Source: an uncultured Bacilli bacterium (GTDB lineage: Bacteria > Bacillota_I > Bacilli_A > RF39 > UBA660). Taken from it: a stretch of DNA of 16,834 nucleotides. The notes under the pieces are model-generated. The model was given only the letters and a program-made list of their open reading frames with translations, searched no databases and was not told the origin of the DNA. Shown here one piece after another: positions 1-7,185 of this stretch; within the stretch, counting starts at the first letter, position 1, and each line of letters begins with the position of its first letter. The translations under genes and the position numbers were made by a program. The stretch is from assembly GCA_944331725.1 (NCBI GenBank), contig CALVJE010000012.1:1-16834 (forward strand), written 5' to 3'.

Positions 1-33
1 AACAAAGTTCACCTTTGTTGCTTATCAATTAAT

Positions 34-134
34 AAATTCGGATATCATTTCCGGATTTCCAAATTTAAATTGACCTTGTTTAAAATATATAGATATTATT
101 ATTTATAAGATTATTATGGATAAAGCCATAATAA
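34..134. repeat. Hairpin cluster upstream of ackA
   Basis: Two inverted repeats lie in the gene-free stretch before ackA. One is imperfect, with arms 34-42 and 50-58 (9 pairs, one G-T). The other is perfect, TTATTATGG (111-119) with CCATAATAA (126-134) and a 6-nt loop. A shorter one, AACAAAG/CTTTGTT, sits at 1-19. None is followed by a clear T tract, so they are not convincing intrinsic terminators of an upstream gene. The perfect one ends 32 bp before the ackA -35 and could be a regulator site. I see no gene in 1-225. Confidence 0.45.
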
Positions 135-166
135 CTGCGTCTTTATGAACTTTTTAGCCTAATACT

Positions 167-194
167 TTGAAAAAATTCTAATCTATAGTATAAT
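167..194 (+). promoter_or_regulatory. Vegetative promoter of the ackA operon
   Basis: TTGAAA (167-172), a 16-bp spacer and a perfect TATAAT (189-194) form a sigma-A type promoter about 30 bp before the ackA start. No other good promoter is visible before the following three genes, so they are probably co-transcribed from here. Confidence 0.7.
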
Positions 195-225
195 ACTAAT
201 AGATTTAAAGAAAGAAGGAATATAT

Positions 226-1398
226 ATGAAAATAATGTCTGTAAATGCTGGTAGCAGTTCACTAAAATTTAGTCTTTTTGATATGGATAAAAGTAATTGC
301 ATTGCTAGTGGTTATTTTGAACGTGTAGGACTAGATGGAAGTTTCTATACTATTAAATATAATGGTGAGAAAATAAAAGAAGAAGTAGAACTTCCTAATC
401 ATACAGTTGCTGTTGAAGTAATGTTAGATAGACTAATTACTTTAGGAATAATTAAAGATTTAGATGAAATAGATGGTATAGGTCATCGTATTGTTCACGG
501 TTATACATATGATCATTCTGTTGTTATAACTGATAAAGTTATAGAAGATATAAAATCATATGCAGATTTTGCTCCTTTACATAACCCAGCTCATATCTTA
601 GGAATAGAAGCTTGTAAAAAAGCTTTACCAAATGTTCCTATGGTCGCTGTCTTTGATACCGCTTATCATCAAACAATGCCTAAAGAAAACTATATTTATC
701 CAGTACCATATAATTGGTATGAAAACTATGGTGTTCGTAAATATGGCGCTCACGGTACAAGTCATAAATATATCGCTGAAAGATTAAGTGAAGTATTAAA
801 AACTAAAAACTATAAAGCAATCGTTTGTCACTTAGGTAGCGGATGTTCTTTATCTGCTATTAAAGATGGTGTATGCCAAGATACATCTATGGGTTTTACC
901 CCTTTAGCAGGAGTTATGATGGGAACACGTAGTGGTGATATTGATCCTTCAATCATTCCTTACATAATGGAAAAAGAAGGACTTAATGCTAAAGAAGTAG
1001 TAGATATGTTAAATAAAAAGTCAGGACTACTTGGAGTTAGTAGAAAATATAGCGATTATCGTGATATTAGAAATGCTATTAGTGAAGGTGATGAACAAGC
1101 AATATTAGCTAATAAAATCTTCGTTAATACTGTTGTTAAATACATTGCTAACTACTATGTAGAACTTGAAGGAATAGATGCTTTAGTATTTACTGCAGGA
1201 CTTGGTGAAAACAGTTCTCCAGCTCGTCACGATATCATTTCTAAATTAAAAGTATTAGGTATAACTATTGACGAAGAGAAAAATAAAACTACAGGCGAAG
1301 AAATAGAATTAACAGGAAAAGATTCTAAAGTTCGTGTTTTTGCTATTCCAACTAATGAAGAATTAATGATTGCTAAAGAAACTTTAAATTTAATTTAG
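226..1398 (+). CDS. ackA: Acetate kinase
   Basis: Cytosolic acetate kinase interconverts acetyl phosphate plus ADP with acetate plus ATP, the ATP-yielding end of acetate fermentation. The 390-aa length is close to the family norm of about 395-400. Seen directly: the N-terminal signature NAGSSSLKF (residues 7-15), GHRIVHG (86-92) with the substrate-binding Arg, FDTAYHQTMP with the catalytic Asp at 144, HGTSHKY (176-182), and MGTRSGDIDP around residue 232. The start ATG follows an AGAAGGA ribosome site. No phosphotransacetylase gene is nearby. nrnA follows after a 13-nt gap with no terminator, which suggests an operon. Identification is secure. Confidence 0.97.
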   Translation: MKIMSVNAGSSSLKFSLFDMDKSNCIASGYFERVGLDGSFYTIKYNGEKIKEEVELPNHTVAVEVMLDRLITLGIIKDLDEIDGIGHRIVHGYTYDHSVVITDKVIEDIKSYADFAPLHNPAHILGIEACKKALPNVPMVAVFDTAYHQTMPKENYIYPVPYNWYENYGVRKYGAHGTSHKYIAERLSEVLKTKNYKAIVCHLGSGCSLSAIKDGVCQDTSMGFTPLAGVMMGTRSGDIDPSIIPYIMEKEGLNAKEVVDMLNKKSGLLGVSRKYSDYRDIRNAISEGDEQAILANKIFVNTVVKYIANYYVELEGIDALVFTAGLGENSSPARHDIISKLKVLGITIDEEKNKTTGEEIELTGKDSKVRVFAIPTNEELMIAKETLNLI

Positions 1399-1411
1399 AT
1401 AGGAAATAAGT

Positions 1412-2377
1412 ATGTTTAAAAAAATATATAAAGAAATAAAGAAATATAACACAATTGTAATTGCAAGACATATAGGAGTAGATCCCGATGCCCTAGCAAG
1501 CCAATTAGCTTTAAAAGAATCAATAAAATTAACCTTTCCTAATAAGAATGTTTATGCTGTTGGTAATGGATCTGCAAAATTCTCTTATATGGGGCGTCTT
1601 GATAAGTTAGAAGACTATGATAATTTTCTTCTAATAGTTTTAGATACTCCAGATAAAAAGAGAATTGACTATAAAGATTATAATAAAGCAAGTATGATTA
1701 TAAAAATAGATCACCATCCTTTTATAGAAGACTTTGGTGGTCTTGAATACATTGACGATAAAGCTAGTAGTACTAGTGAAATACTAATGGAACTATTACT
1801 TAAAACTAAATTAAAATGTAATAATGAAATAGCAAAACTTCTTTATTATGGACTAGTCTCAGATTCTAATCGTTTTCTTTTTGATAGTTCTACTTCTAAA
1901 ACATTTTCTCTTGTAAGTACCTACTTATCTAAATATCCTTTAAAACTATCAGACATTTATACAAATCTATATTTAAGGCCTCTAAAAGAAGTAAGACTTG
2001 AAGGTTATATTTCTCTAAATATGAAAGTAACAGAAAATGGTGTTGCCTATATCATTTTAACTAATGACATTATAACCAAATTCAAAGCAGATAGTGCTTC
2101 AGCAGGTAATATGATAAATAACTTTAATTTCATAGATGAAGTCTTAGTTTGGATAATTGTAACCGAAGATATTAAAAATAATAATGTTCGTGTTAATATT
2201 AGAAGTAGAGGACCTGCTATTAATAAAATAGCCGAAAAATATAATGGTGGTGGACATACTATGGCTAGTGGTGCTAGACTATCTACTATCGAAGAAGCAG
2301 AAAGTCTAATCTCAGATATAGATTATGCTACCGAAATTTATCTAAAGAAAGAGATGATTAAAGATGAAAATAACTAA
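1412..2377 (+). CDS. nrnA: DHH-family phosphoesterase, NrnA-like
   Basis: A 321-aa protein of the DHH/DHHA1 family, most like bifunctional oligoribonuclease/pAp phosphatase NrnA, which finishes RNA decay by degrading nanoRNAs and recycles 3'-phosphoadenosine 5'-phosphate. Metal-binding motifs visible: VDPDA (residues 23-27), the LDTPD Asp near 78, the DHH motif IDHHP (99-103) and VSDSNRF with a further Asp near 150. The C-terminal DHHA1 substrate-binding motif GGGHTMASGA lies near residue 280. Function is inferred from the family; other DHH members such as GdpP carry extra domains that are absent here. Its last 14 bp overlap the start of ysxC, so the two are probably translationally coupled. 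Confidence 0.88.
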   Translation: MFKKIYKEIKKYNTIVIARHIGVDPDALASQLALKESIKLTFPNKNVYAVGNGSAKFSYMGRLDKLEDYDNFLLIVLDTPDKKRIDYKDYNKASMIIKIDHHPFIEDFGGLEYIDDKASSTSEILMELLLKTKLKCNNEIAKLLYYGLVSDSNRFLFDSSTSKTFSLVSTYLSKYPLKLSDIYTNLYLRPLKEVRLEGYISLNMKVTENGVAYIILTNDIITKFKADSASAGNMINNFNFIDEVLVWIIVTEDIKNNNVRVNIRSRGPAINKIAEKYNGGGHTMASGARLSTIEEAESLISDIDYATEIYLKKEMIKDENN

Positions 2378-2957
2378 ATCAGAACTTAAAATAATGGCTA
2401 CCCGTCGTAGTCAATATCCAACCGATTTAAAAAATGAATTTCTTCTAGTAGGACGCAGTAATGTTGGTAAAAGTAGTTTTATCAATACACTTTTAGGAAG
2501 AAAAAACCTTGCAAGAACATCATCTCATCCTGGAAAAACCCAGACTTTAAATTTCTATTTAGTAAATGATGACTTTTATCTAATAGATGTACCAGGCTAT
2601 GGTTATGCTGAAACTAGTAAAAAAACAAGAGCTAAATTTGGTAAAATGATAGAAGAATACTTAGAAACAAGAAAAGAATTAAAAAGAGTCTTTATGATTA
2701 TAGACTTTCGTCATAAACCAACAGAAGATGATGTTTTGATGTATAACTTTTTAAAATACTATAACTTACCAGTTACAATAGTTGCAACTAAAGCCGATAA
2801 AATAGGTTCTAGTAAGAAAGAAAAATGTAAAAAGCAAATAACAGACACCTTAGATTTAGTAATGGGAGATGACTTAATAATATTTTCAAGCATTACTAAA
2901 GAAGGAAGAAATGAAATTCTAAAGAAATTAGAAGACTTAATCATCGACACGATTTAA
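2364..2957 (+). CDS. ysxC: Ribosome biogenesis GTPase YsxC/EngB
   Basis: A 197-aa cytosolic GTPase of the TrmE-Era-EngA-YihA group that acts in late assembly of the 50S subunit. Seen: G1/Walker A GRSNVGKSS (30-38), the switch region with SSHPGKTQ (53-60), the family-typical G3 DVPGYGYA (75-82) and G4 TKAD (142-145). Length matches the family (about 195-200 aa). It overlaps the 3' end of nrnA by 14 bp, and its stop codon lies inside the 3' arm of a transcription terminator. Der, another large-subunit assembly GTPase, is encoded at 9568-10875. Confidence 0.96.
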   Translation: MKITKSELKIMATRRSQYPTDLKNEFLLVGRSNVGKSSFINTLLGRKNLARTSSHPGKTQTLNFYLVNDDFYLIDVPGYGYAETSKKTRAKFGKMIEEYLETRKELKRVFMIIDFRHKPTEDDVLMYNFLKYYNLPVTIVATKADKIGSSKKEKCKKQITDTLDLVMGDDLIIFSSITKEGRNEILKKLEDLIIDTI

Positions 2958-2966
2958 GTCTTTTTT
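2932..2966 (+). terminator. Terminator overlapping the ysxC stop
   Basis: Inverted repeat AAGACTTAA (2932-2940) and TTAAGTCTT (2954-2962), followed by more T (to 2966). The 3' arm includes the ysxC stop codon. It would limit read-through into the 2992 gene. Confidence 0.7.
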
Positions 2967-2991
2967 CATACCTTATAATAGGTGAAGTTTT

Positions 2992-3396
2992 GTGAAATTA
3001 ATTATAAAAAATGATAACTTAATATATTTAATAATACCAATTAATTTAACAACTGATAATAAAGAAATAACTATTAATAAAATTAAAAATATATTCTTAA
3101 ACTATAATAAAAAATATAACCTTTTAGAACCAGGTTTCTATGAAGTGAGAGTTTATAATAAAAAAATAGTAGGAACAATACTTCTAATAGAGAAAATAGA
3201 TACTTTTGAATTCTCAGAAGAAATAGACTTAAGAATAACTATAAAAGATAAAATAAAAGTATACTTAGAACTAATAGATAAACTAGACTTTCCTAATTAT
3301 CCTAAGAAAATTGATGTAGATAATATCACTTATAAAGAATATCTAAAACTAATAGAACATTCTAAATTAATAATAAATGAAAAAAGTTCTCCTTAG
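2992..3396 (+). CDS. Hypothetical protein (134 aa)
   Basis: I do not recognise this protein. It is 134 aa, rich in Ile, Lys and Asn, with alternating hydrophobic stretches that suggest a small alpha/beta cytosolic fold and no signal peptide or clear membrane segment. The start is GTG, chosen because an AGGTGA ribosome site lies a few bases upstream; no ATG fits as well. It sits 34 bp after ysxC but beyond a terminator hairpin, so expression may be low or depend on read-through. Its stop overlaps the spoIVA stop by 4 bp tail to tail. Base composition matches its neighbours. It could be a lineage-specific family. Confidence 0.65.
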   Translation: MKLIIKNDNLIYLIIPINLTTDNKEITINKIKNIFLNYNKKYNLLEPGFYEVRVYNKKIVGTILLIEKIDTFEFSEEIDLRITIKDKIKVYLELIDKLDFPNYPKKIDVDNITYKEYLKLIEHSKLIINEKSSP

Positions 3397-3402
3397 AGAA
3401 CT
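3381..3402 (-). terminator. spoIVA terminator within its stop codon
   Basis: On the minus strand AGTTCTC (3402-3396), loop TAAG, GAGAACT (3391-3385), then TTTTT (3385-3381). The loop begins with the spoIVA TAA stop, so the hairpin starts inside the last codons. The plus strand lacks a strong T tract here. Confidence 0.75.
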
Positions 3403-4868
3403 ATAGCAATCATATTATTAGAGCCTTTATTAACTACTTTAGTTAAAGTTTGTTGTAACTTATATCTAATATTATCTGGCATAGAATTAATCTTCGCTTG
3501 TATTCCTTCTTGAACAATATTATCTAAGCTTCTACCAAATATTTCACTCTTCCATATCTCACCAGGATTATTTTCATAATCTCTCATTAAGTAATCAATT
3601 AACTCTTTACTCTGTACTTCACTACCAATAATAGGTTCAAAAGTAGAATTAACATCAACTCTAATCATATGAATAGAAGGGGCAACTGCTTTAAGTTTAA
3701 TACCATATCTAGGTCCTTGTTTAATAATCTCAGGAGTATCTAATTTCATATCAGCAAGTCTTGGAGTAGCAACACCATATCCTGTTTGTTTAACCATCTT
3801 TAAAGCATACTTAATTTGATCATACTCAGCTTTCGCTTCTTCATAATCTTGAAATAATGATAAAAGGCTAGCTTTACTAGTAACATCTATCTTAATAATA
3901 TCTCTTAATACCTCACTATATAAAGAACTAGGAGCTTCTAAATTAATAGTAACAATACCAGTAGCAGGATCAACTTCTGATAAATAAGCCTTTTCAATAA
4001 CTTCATTACTTCTAAAATGTTCAGTAATTTTCTCTATATCTCTTAACTTATCAACTTCCATAACACTTTCACGAATCACATCTATATAATTACGTTTAAT
4101 AGGATTATTAGCATTTAAAATAGCAATCCACTCAGGCATATTAACTTTAACTTCTAAAACAGGGAATTCATATAAAGCTTCTCTTAAAATACTAGTCATT
4201 TCTCTTTCATTCATCGCTTCAACATTAATAGGTAATACAGGAACATCATAAGTATCTTTAATAGACTCAGCTAGTCTTTCAGTTTCAGGTAGAGTAGGGT
4301 GAGTAGTATTAAGTATTACAATAAAAGGTTTACCTATCGCTTTTAACTCTTCAATAACTCTCTCTTCAGCTTCCAAATAATCACTTCTATTAAACTCCCC
4401 AATAGAACCATCTGTAGTCATAACAATACCAATAGTAGAATGATCTTTAATAACTTTCTCAGTACCTATTTCAGCAGCCTCTACAAAAGGTATCTCTTCA
4501 TCATACCAAGGTGTTTTAACCATTCTTGGACCATCATCATCACTAGCACCTTTAGCATTAGGAATAACATAACCGACACAATCAACTAATCTAATATTAC
4601 AACTAAAATCATCTATATTAACTTTCGCTGCGTGATTAGGAATAAACTTAGGTTCTGTCGTCATAATTGTCTTACCTTGAGCACTTTGAGGAATTTCATC
4701 AAGTGTTCTTTTCTTCTCATATTCATCTTCAATATAAGGAACAACTAGAGTTTCTACCATTCTCTTAATAAAAGTACTTTTACCAGTTCTAACCGCTCCA
4801 ACCACACCTAAATATATATCACCACCACTTCTTAAAGCAATATTCTTAATAATTTCTGTTTTTTCCAT
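3393..4868 (-). CDS. spoIVA: Stage IV sporulation protein A (spore coat ATPase)
   Basis: SpoIVA is made in the mother cell, polymerises on the forespore using ATP hydrolysis, and forms the basement layer on which the coat and cortex depend. Seen: N-terminal RSGGDIYLGVVGAVRTGK with Walker A GAVRTGKST (24-32), the conserved segment KTIMTTEPKF, DCVGY, the ITTDGSI-like stretch MTTDGSIGEF, the middle MVKQTGYG region, and a C-terminus with RYKLQQTL ending IAIVL, very like Bacillus SpoIVA. Length is 491 aa against 492 in B. subtilis from memory. I chose ATG 4868: the AAGGTGA ribosome site (4874-4880) overlaps the longer GTG (4877) and ATG (4874) options. A sigma-E-like promoter lies upstream. Confidence 0.97.
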   Translation of the reverse strand: MEKTEIIKNIALRSGGDIYLGVVGAVRTGKSTFIKRMVETLVVPYIEDEYEKKRTLDEIPQSAQGKTIMTTEPKFIPNHAAKVNIDDFSCNIRLVDCVGYVIPNAKGASDDDGPRMVKTPWYDEEIPFVEAAEIGTEKVIKDHSTIGIVMTTDGSIGEFNRSDYLEAEERVIEELKAIGKPFIVILNTTHPTLPETERLAESIKDTYDVPVLPINVEAMNEREMTSILREALYEFPVLEVKVNMPEWIAILNANNPIKRNYIDVIRESVMEVDKLRDIEKITEHFRSNEVIEKAYLSEVDPATGIVTINLEAPSSLYSEVLRDIIKIDVTSKASLLSLFQDYEEAKAEYDQIKYALKMVKQTGYGVATPRLADMKLDTPEIIKQGPRYGIKLKAVAPSIHMIRVDVNSTFEPIIGSEVQSKELIDYLMRDYENNPGEIWKSEIFGRSLDNIVQEGIQAKINSMPDNIRYKLQQTLTKVVNKGSNNMIAIVL

Positions 4869-4897
4869 AACCATCACCTTTTCTAATATTCTAATAA

Positions 4898-4925
4898 ATA
4901 TTATTCATAAAAATTAATAATATGA
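4898..4925 (-). promoter_or_regulatory. Sigma-E-like promoter of spoIVA
   Basis: Minus strand TCATATT (4925-4919), a 13-bp spacer, then AATAATAT (4905-4898). The -35 matches the sigma-E kmATATT consensus fully and the -10 matches CATACAmT at 5 of 8. It gives a leader of about 20 nt to ATG 4868. spoIVA is sigma-E dependent in B. subtilis. The AT-rich background makes chance matches possible. Confidence 0.5.
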
Positions 4926-4940
4926 AAGAAAGGAGTAATT

Positions 4941-5987
4941 TTGGAAAACTTTTTAACTTACTTAGAAAAAAATAATAAATCTTTTTTTAGTGATCCTTTT
5001 AATGATGTAGATAATCTAATACTAGCATATCTATCATATCTACATTTTCCAACTAAAAAAATAAAATTAAAATATTTAGATATAAATAAGACTACTAAAA
5101 TATCTAAAAATAAAGAATTTATAAAAAGAGTAGTAGAAAGTAAAAGATTTAATGAAATAGAAGTATGTTTTCCTATAGAAGATACAAATGATTTAGAAGA
5201 AAAACAATTTTCTGCAGTTACATTTTTACTACCTAATAATACTATGTATATATCTTTTAGAGGAACAGATTCAACTCTCACAGGTTGGAAAGAAGACTTT
5301 AATATGGCTTTTATGTTACCAGTACCTGCTCAAAAGGAAGCTTTAAACTATGTAGAAAAAATAGCTAAATTAATACCTAGAGATTTTTATATAGGAGGTC
5401 ATTCTAAAGGAGGAAATCTTGCTGTATATGCCGGTTGTAATATAAATAATAATCTAACTAATAGATTAATTAAAATATACTCAAATGATGGCCCAGGCTT
5501 TCTAAAAGAATTTTTAACTACCTCTAATTATCAAAGTGTAAAAGAAAAAATAGAAAAGATAGTACCATCATCTTCTATTATAGGAATGCTTCTATATACT
5601 AATGAACATTATAAGATAATAAAAAGTAGTGAAAACGGCATATTAGAACACGATCCATTTTCTTGGTTAGTCAAAGATAATAGTTTTATTATATTAAAAG
5701 AACTTTCTGATGGCACTGCTTACACTAATAAAGTTATAAATGATTTTATAAGTAGTCTATCTAAAAAAGAAAGAGAAATCTTTATAGACTCTCTTTTCAC
5801 AGTACTAAAATCAACTAATTTAGCGACTCTAGATGAAATAAAGAAAAATTTCTTAATAAAAATTCCTAATATTTTAATATCTATCTACAAACTAGATGAT
5901 GTTAATAAAAAATATATCTTAAAGACTATAAAAGCTTTAATAAAAAGTTCTATTACTAATTTAAATCTTTTAATACCAAAGGATTAA
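4941..5987 (+). CDS. Mbeg1-like (DUF2974) alpha/beta hydrolase
   Basis: A 348-aa lipase-like serine hydrolase of the Mbeg1-like/DUF2974 family common in Firmicutes; the substrate is unknown. Seen: VTFLLPNNTMYISFRGTD (93-110), with the FRGTD oxyanion region typical of class 3 lipases; the nucleophile elbow GGHSKGGN with Ser155; a candidate acid Asp183 in SNDGPGF; and a candidate His237 in LEHDPFSW. There is no signal peptide, so it is probably cytosolic. The start is TTG, supported by AAGGAG six bases upstream. It is divergent from spoIVA with about 70 bp between, and its 3' end overlaps the convergent 5956 gene by 32 bp. Confidence 0.85.
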   Translation: MENFLTYLEKNNKSFFSDPFNDVDNLILAYLSYLHFPTKKIKLKYLDINKTTKISKNKEFIKRVVESKRFNEIEVCFPIEDTNDLEEKQFSAVTFLLPNNTMYISFRGTDSTLTGWKEDFNMAFMLPVPAQKEALNYVEKIAKLIPRDFYIGGHSKGGNLAVYAGCNINNNLTNRLIKIYSNDGPGFLKEFLTTSNYQSVKEKIEKIVPSSSIIGMLLYTNEHYKIIKSSENGILEHDPFSWLVKDNSFIILKELSDGTAYTNKVINDFISSLSKKEREIFIDSLFTVLKSTNLATLDEIKKNFLIKIPNILISIYKLDDVNKKYILKTIKALIKSSITNLNLLIPKD

Positions 5988-6177
5988 TACCAGTAATTTC
6001 TACTATTTCATTACTAGATAAATTAGCTTTCTTAAGTTTTTTAGCAATTTCTATTTGCATATAATACTCACCATCACTCTTTCCATCATCATAACCATTA
6101 TTATAGCTATTAATTTCAATCTCTTTGATATTTATATTTCTTTCCTCTTTAAGTTTTTTATCAAATATCTCTCTCAT
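5956..6177 (-). pseudogene. Rpn-family C-terminal tail fragment, copy 2
   Basis: A 73-aa ORF that looks like the extreme C-terminus of Rpn/PD-(D/E)XK 'nuclease family transposase' proteins: a charged linker with NNGYDDGKSDGE (residues 27-38), then an amphipathic helix pair ending in SSNEIVEITGINPLVLK (55-71). No nuclease domain is present. Its ATG overlaps the TGA of the upstream ORF (ATGA), which carries a related tail. Either it is a coupled short gene or a piece left by recombination between repeated tails. The 3' end runs 32 bp into the convergent hydrolase gene. Family assignment rests on motif resemblance. Confidence 0.5.
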
Positions 6178-6671
6178 AGAAAATCACGCTCAACTATCTT
6201 TATTTTAACAAGCGGTAAGTCAGTAATATCTTTAATAAAGTCGTGAGAGAATTTTTTATTAAGTAATTTTATACAGACAAGTATCTTTTCATCAAAACAG
6301 CCATTATCATAGCCTTCATCATAACCTGCTTTATAAGCCTGTTTTTTTAAGTCATCCTGATATTCTTTAATAAACTCATCATCACAAAGCATCTTTTCAA
6401 GCTGATGAACAACTTCCATCATAACTTCTTCACCATTAGCAATTTCCCTCATTTCTTCTAAACTATCAGCACCTAATAAGGCTAACATAGCATCCTCTCT
6501 ATTAGTACCATCATAACGAACTCCTTTTAAAGGATCAAGGAAGACATCACATACTAAAATATTTTCTTTTTCCCCTTCATCATTAATAATCTCTTTTTCA
6601 TATCTTTTAATAATAGTTTTTTCATCTTCAGGACACGAAAATTTATTAATATTAATTTTAATTTTTTTCAT
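6174..6671 (-). pseudogene. Truncated Rpn-family protein, copy 1
   Basis: A 165-aa protein matching the middle and C-terminal part of Rpn-family recombination-promoting nucleases: SLEEMREIANGEEVMMEVV (71-89), an acidic helix with DDEFIKEY, then KAGYDEGYDNG and the closing FIKDITDLPLVKI. Full-length relatives are near 300 aa with an N-terminal PD-(D/E)XK catalytic core; that core is missing here, and residues 1-60 show no such motif. It starts at a good ATG with GAGAGGAG about 10 nt upstream, so it may still be expressed. It could be a catalytically dead accessory form instead of decay. The next ORF repeats its tail. Confidence 0.55.
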
Positions 6672-6704
6672 ATATATTAATCTCCTCTCATAAATAAATT
6701 AGAT

Positions 6705-6764
6705 ACTTTTCGAAAAGTGAATTTACCATAACACAAAGTAATATTTAATGCAAAAAGTGAATTT
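6705..6764. repeat. Palindrome and direct repeats upstream of the Rpn remnant
   Basis: ACTTTTCGAAAAGT (6705-6718) is a perfect 14-bp palindrome. AAAAGTGAATTT occurs at 6713-6724 and again at 6753-6764, exactly 40 bp apart. They lie 34-93 bp upstream of the 6671 start. A weak promoter-like pair on the minus strand (TTGCAT, 17 bp, TATGGT) falls between the two copies, so they may be an operator. Confidence 0.4.
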
Positions 6765-6819
6765 TTAAAATTGAGGAAAAAAGTGCTTTCAATTTATTAA
6801 ATTCCCCTAGAGAAAATTA

Positions 6820-6850
6820 AAAATTGACCTCCAAAAATAGGGTCAATTTT
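6820..6850 (-). terminator. Inverted repeat downstream of spoVIF
   Basis: Perfect 10-bp arms AAAATTGACC (6820-6829) and GGTCAATTTT (6841-6850) with an 11-nt loop, 26 bp after the spoVIF stop. On the minus strand the 3' arm ends in TTTT and runs into TAATTTTC, so it probably terminates spoVIF, though the T tract is interrupted. Confidence 0.55.
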
Positions 6851-6875
6851 AAAAATTCATACTTTTTTAAAAAAA

Positions 6876-7115
6876 TTAAAACATCTTATCTACATTATCA
6901 GGAACTTCATCTTTCATAATAGTTTTTATTATTTTTGCTTTCTTCTCACTACTTACACTTTTACCAGTCATATTAGCAATCTCATCAACTACTTCCGAAA
7001 GTACTTTCTCATCTTTCATATTACCTTTCTGTAATTTATCTGCTAATGATAAAATAGTATCTTTATTAACATTAGTCTTTTGTTCAACTTTCTTAAAAAA
7101 ACTGTCTCCAAACAT
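6876..7115 (-). CDS. spoVIF: Stage VI sporulation protein F
   Basis: A 79-aa soluble protein matching SpoVIF (YjcC), a small mother-cell protein needed for normal coat assembly and spore resistance in B. subtilis. Seen: N-terminal FFKKVEQKTNVNKDTILSLA (6-25), then KMNMKDE-like KGNMKDEKVL, ISKMTGK-like IANMTGKSVS (47-56), and a basic C-terminal helix KKAKIIKTIM. The family is all-helical without membrane segments. Start ATG follows AGGAGG with good spacing. It is monocistronic by position, with a sigma-K-like promoter just upstream and a hairpin after it. Together with spoIVA it argues the organism forms spores, or did recently. Confidence 0.85.
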   Translation of the reverse strand: MFGDSFFKKVEQKTNVNKDTILSLADKLQKGNMKDEKVLSEVVDEIANMTGKSVSSEKKAKIIKTIMKDEVPDNVDKMF

Positions 7116-7132
7116 AGAAAACCTCCTACTTC

Positions 7133-7160
7133 TATAGTATGAGGTTTTAATATTTTTGTT
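7133..7160 (-). promoter_or_regulatory. Sigma-K-like promoter of spoVIF
   Basis: Minus strand AACA (7160-7157) then CATACTATA (7141-7133), with 16 bp between the AC and the -10. This equals the sigma-K pattern mACm-N16-CATAnnnTA in every defined position. The predicted transcript start would fall at about 7126-7129, at the edge of the AGGAGG ribosome site, so the leader would be very short. Confidence 0.5.
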
Positions 7161-7185
7161 CCTATATATTATTATAATACATTTT

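Noticed and set aside
4869..4877. Longer spoIVA starts at GTG 4877 or ATG 4874
   Set aside because: The only ribosome site (AAGGTGA) overlaps these codons, and homologues start at MEK, which matches ATG 4868.
4958..5281. 107-aa ORF antisense to the Mbeg1-like hydrolase
   Set aside because: The plus-strand frame carries the hydrolase motifs; the antisense frame has none and no SD.
5956..6671. Intact transposase or insertion sequence
   Set aside because: Only Rpn-type C-terminal parts are present; no terminal inverted repeats or target duplications were seen.
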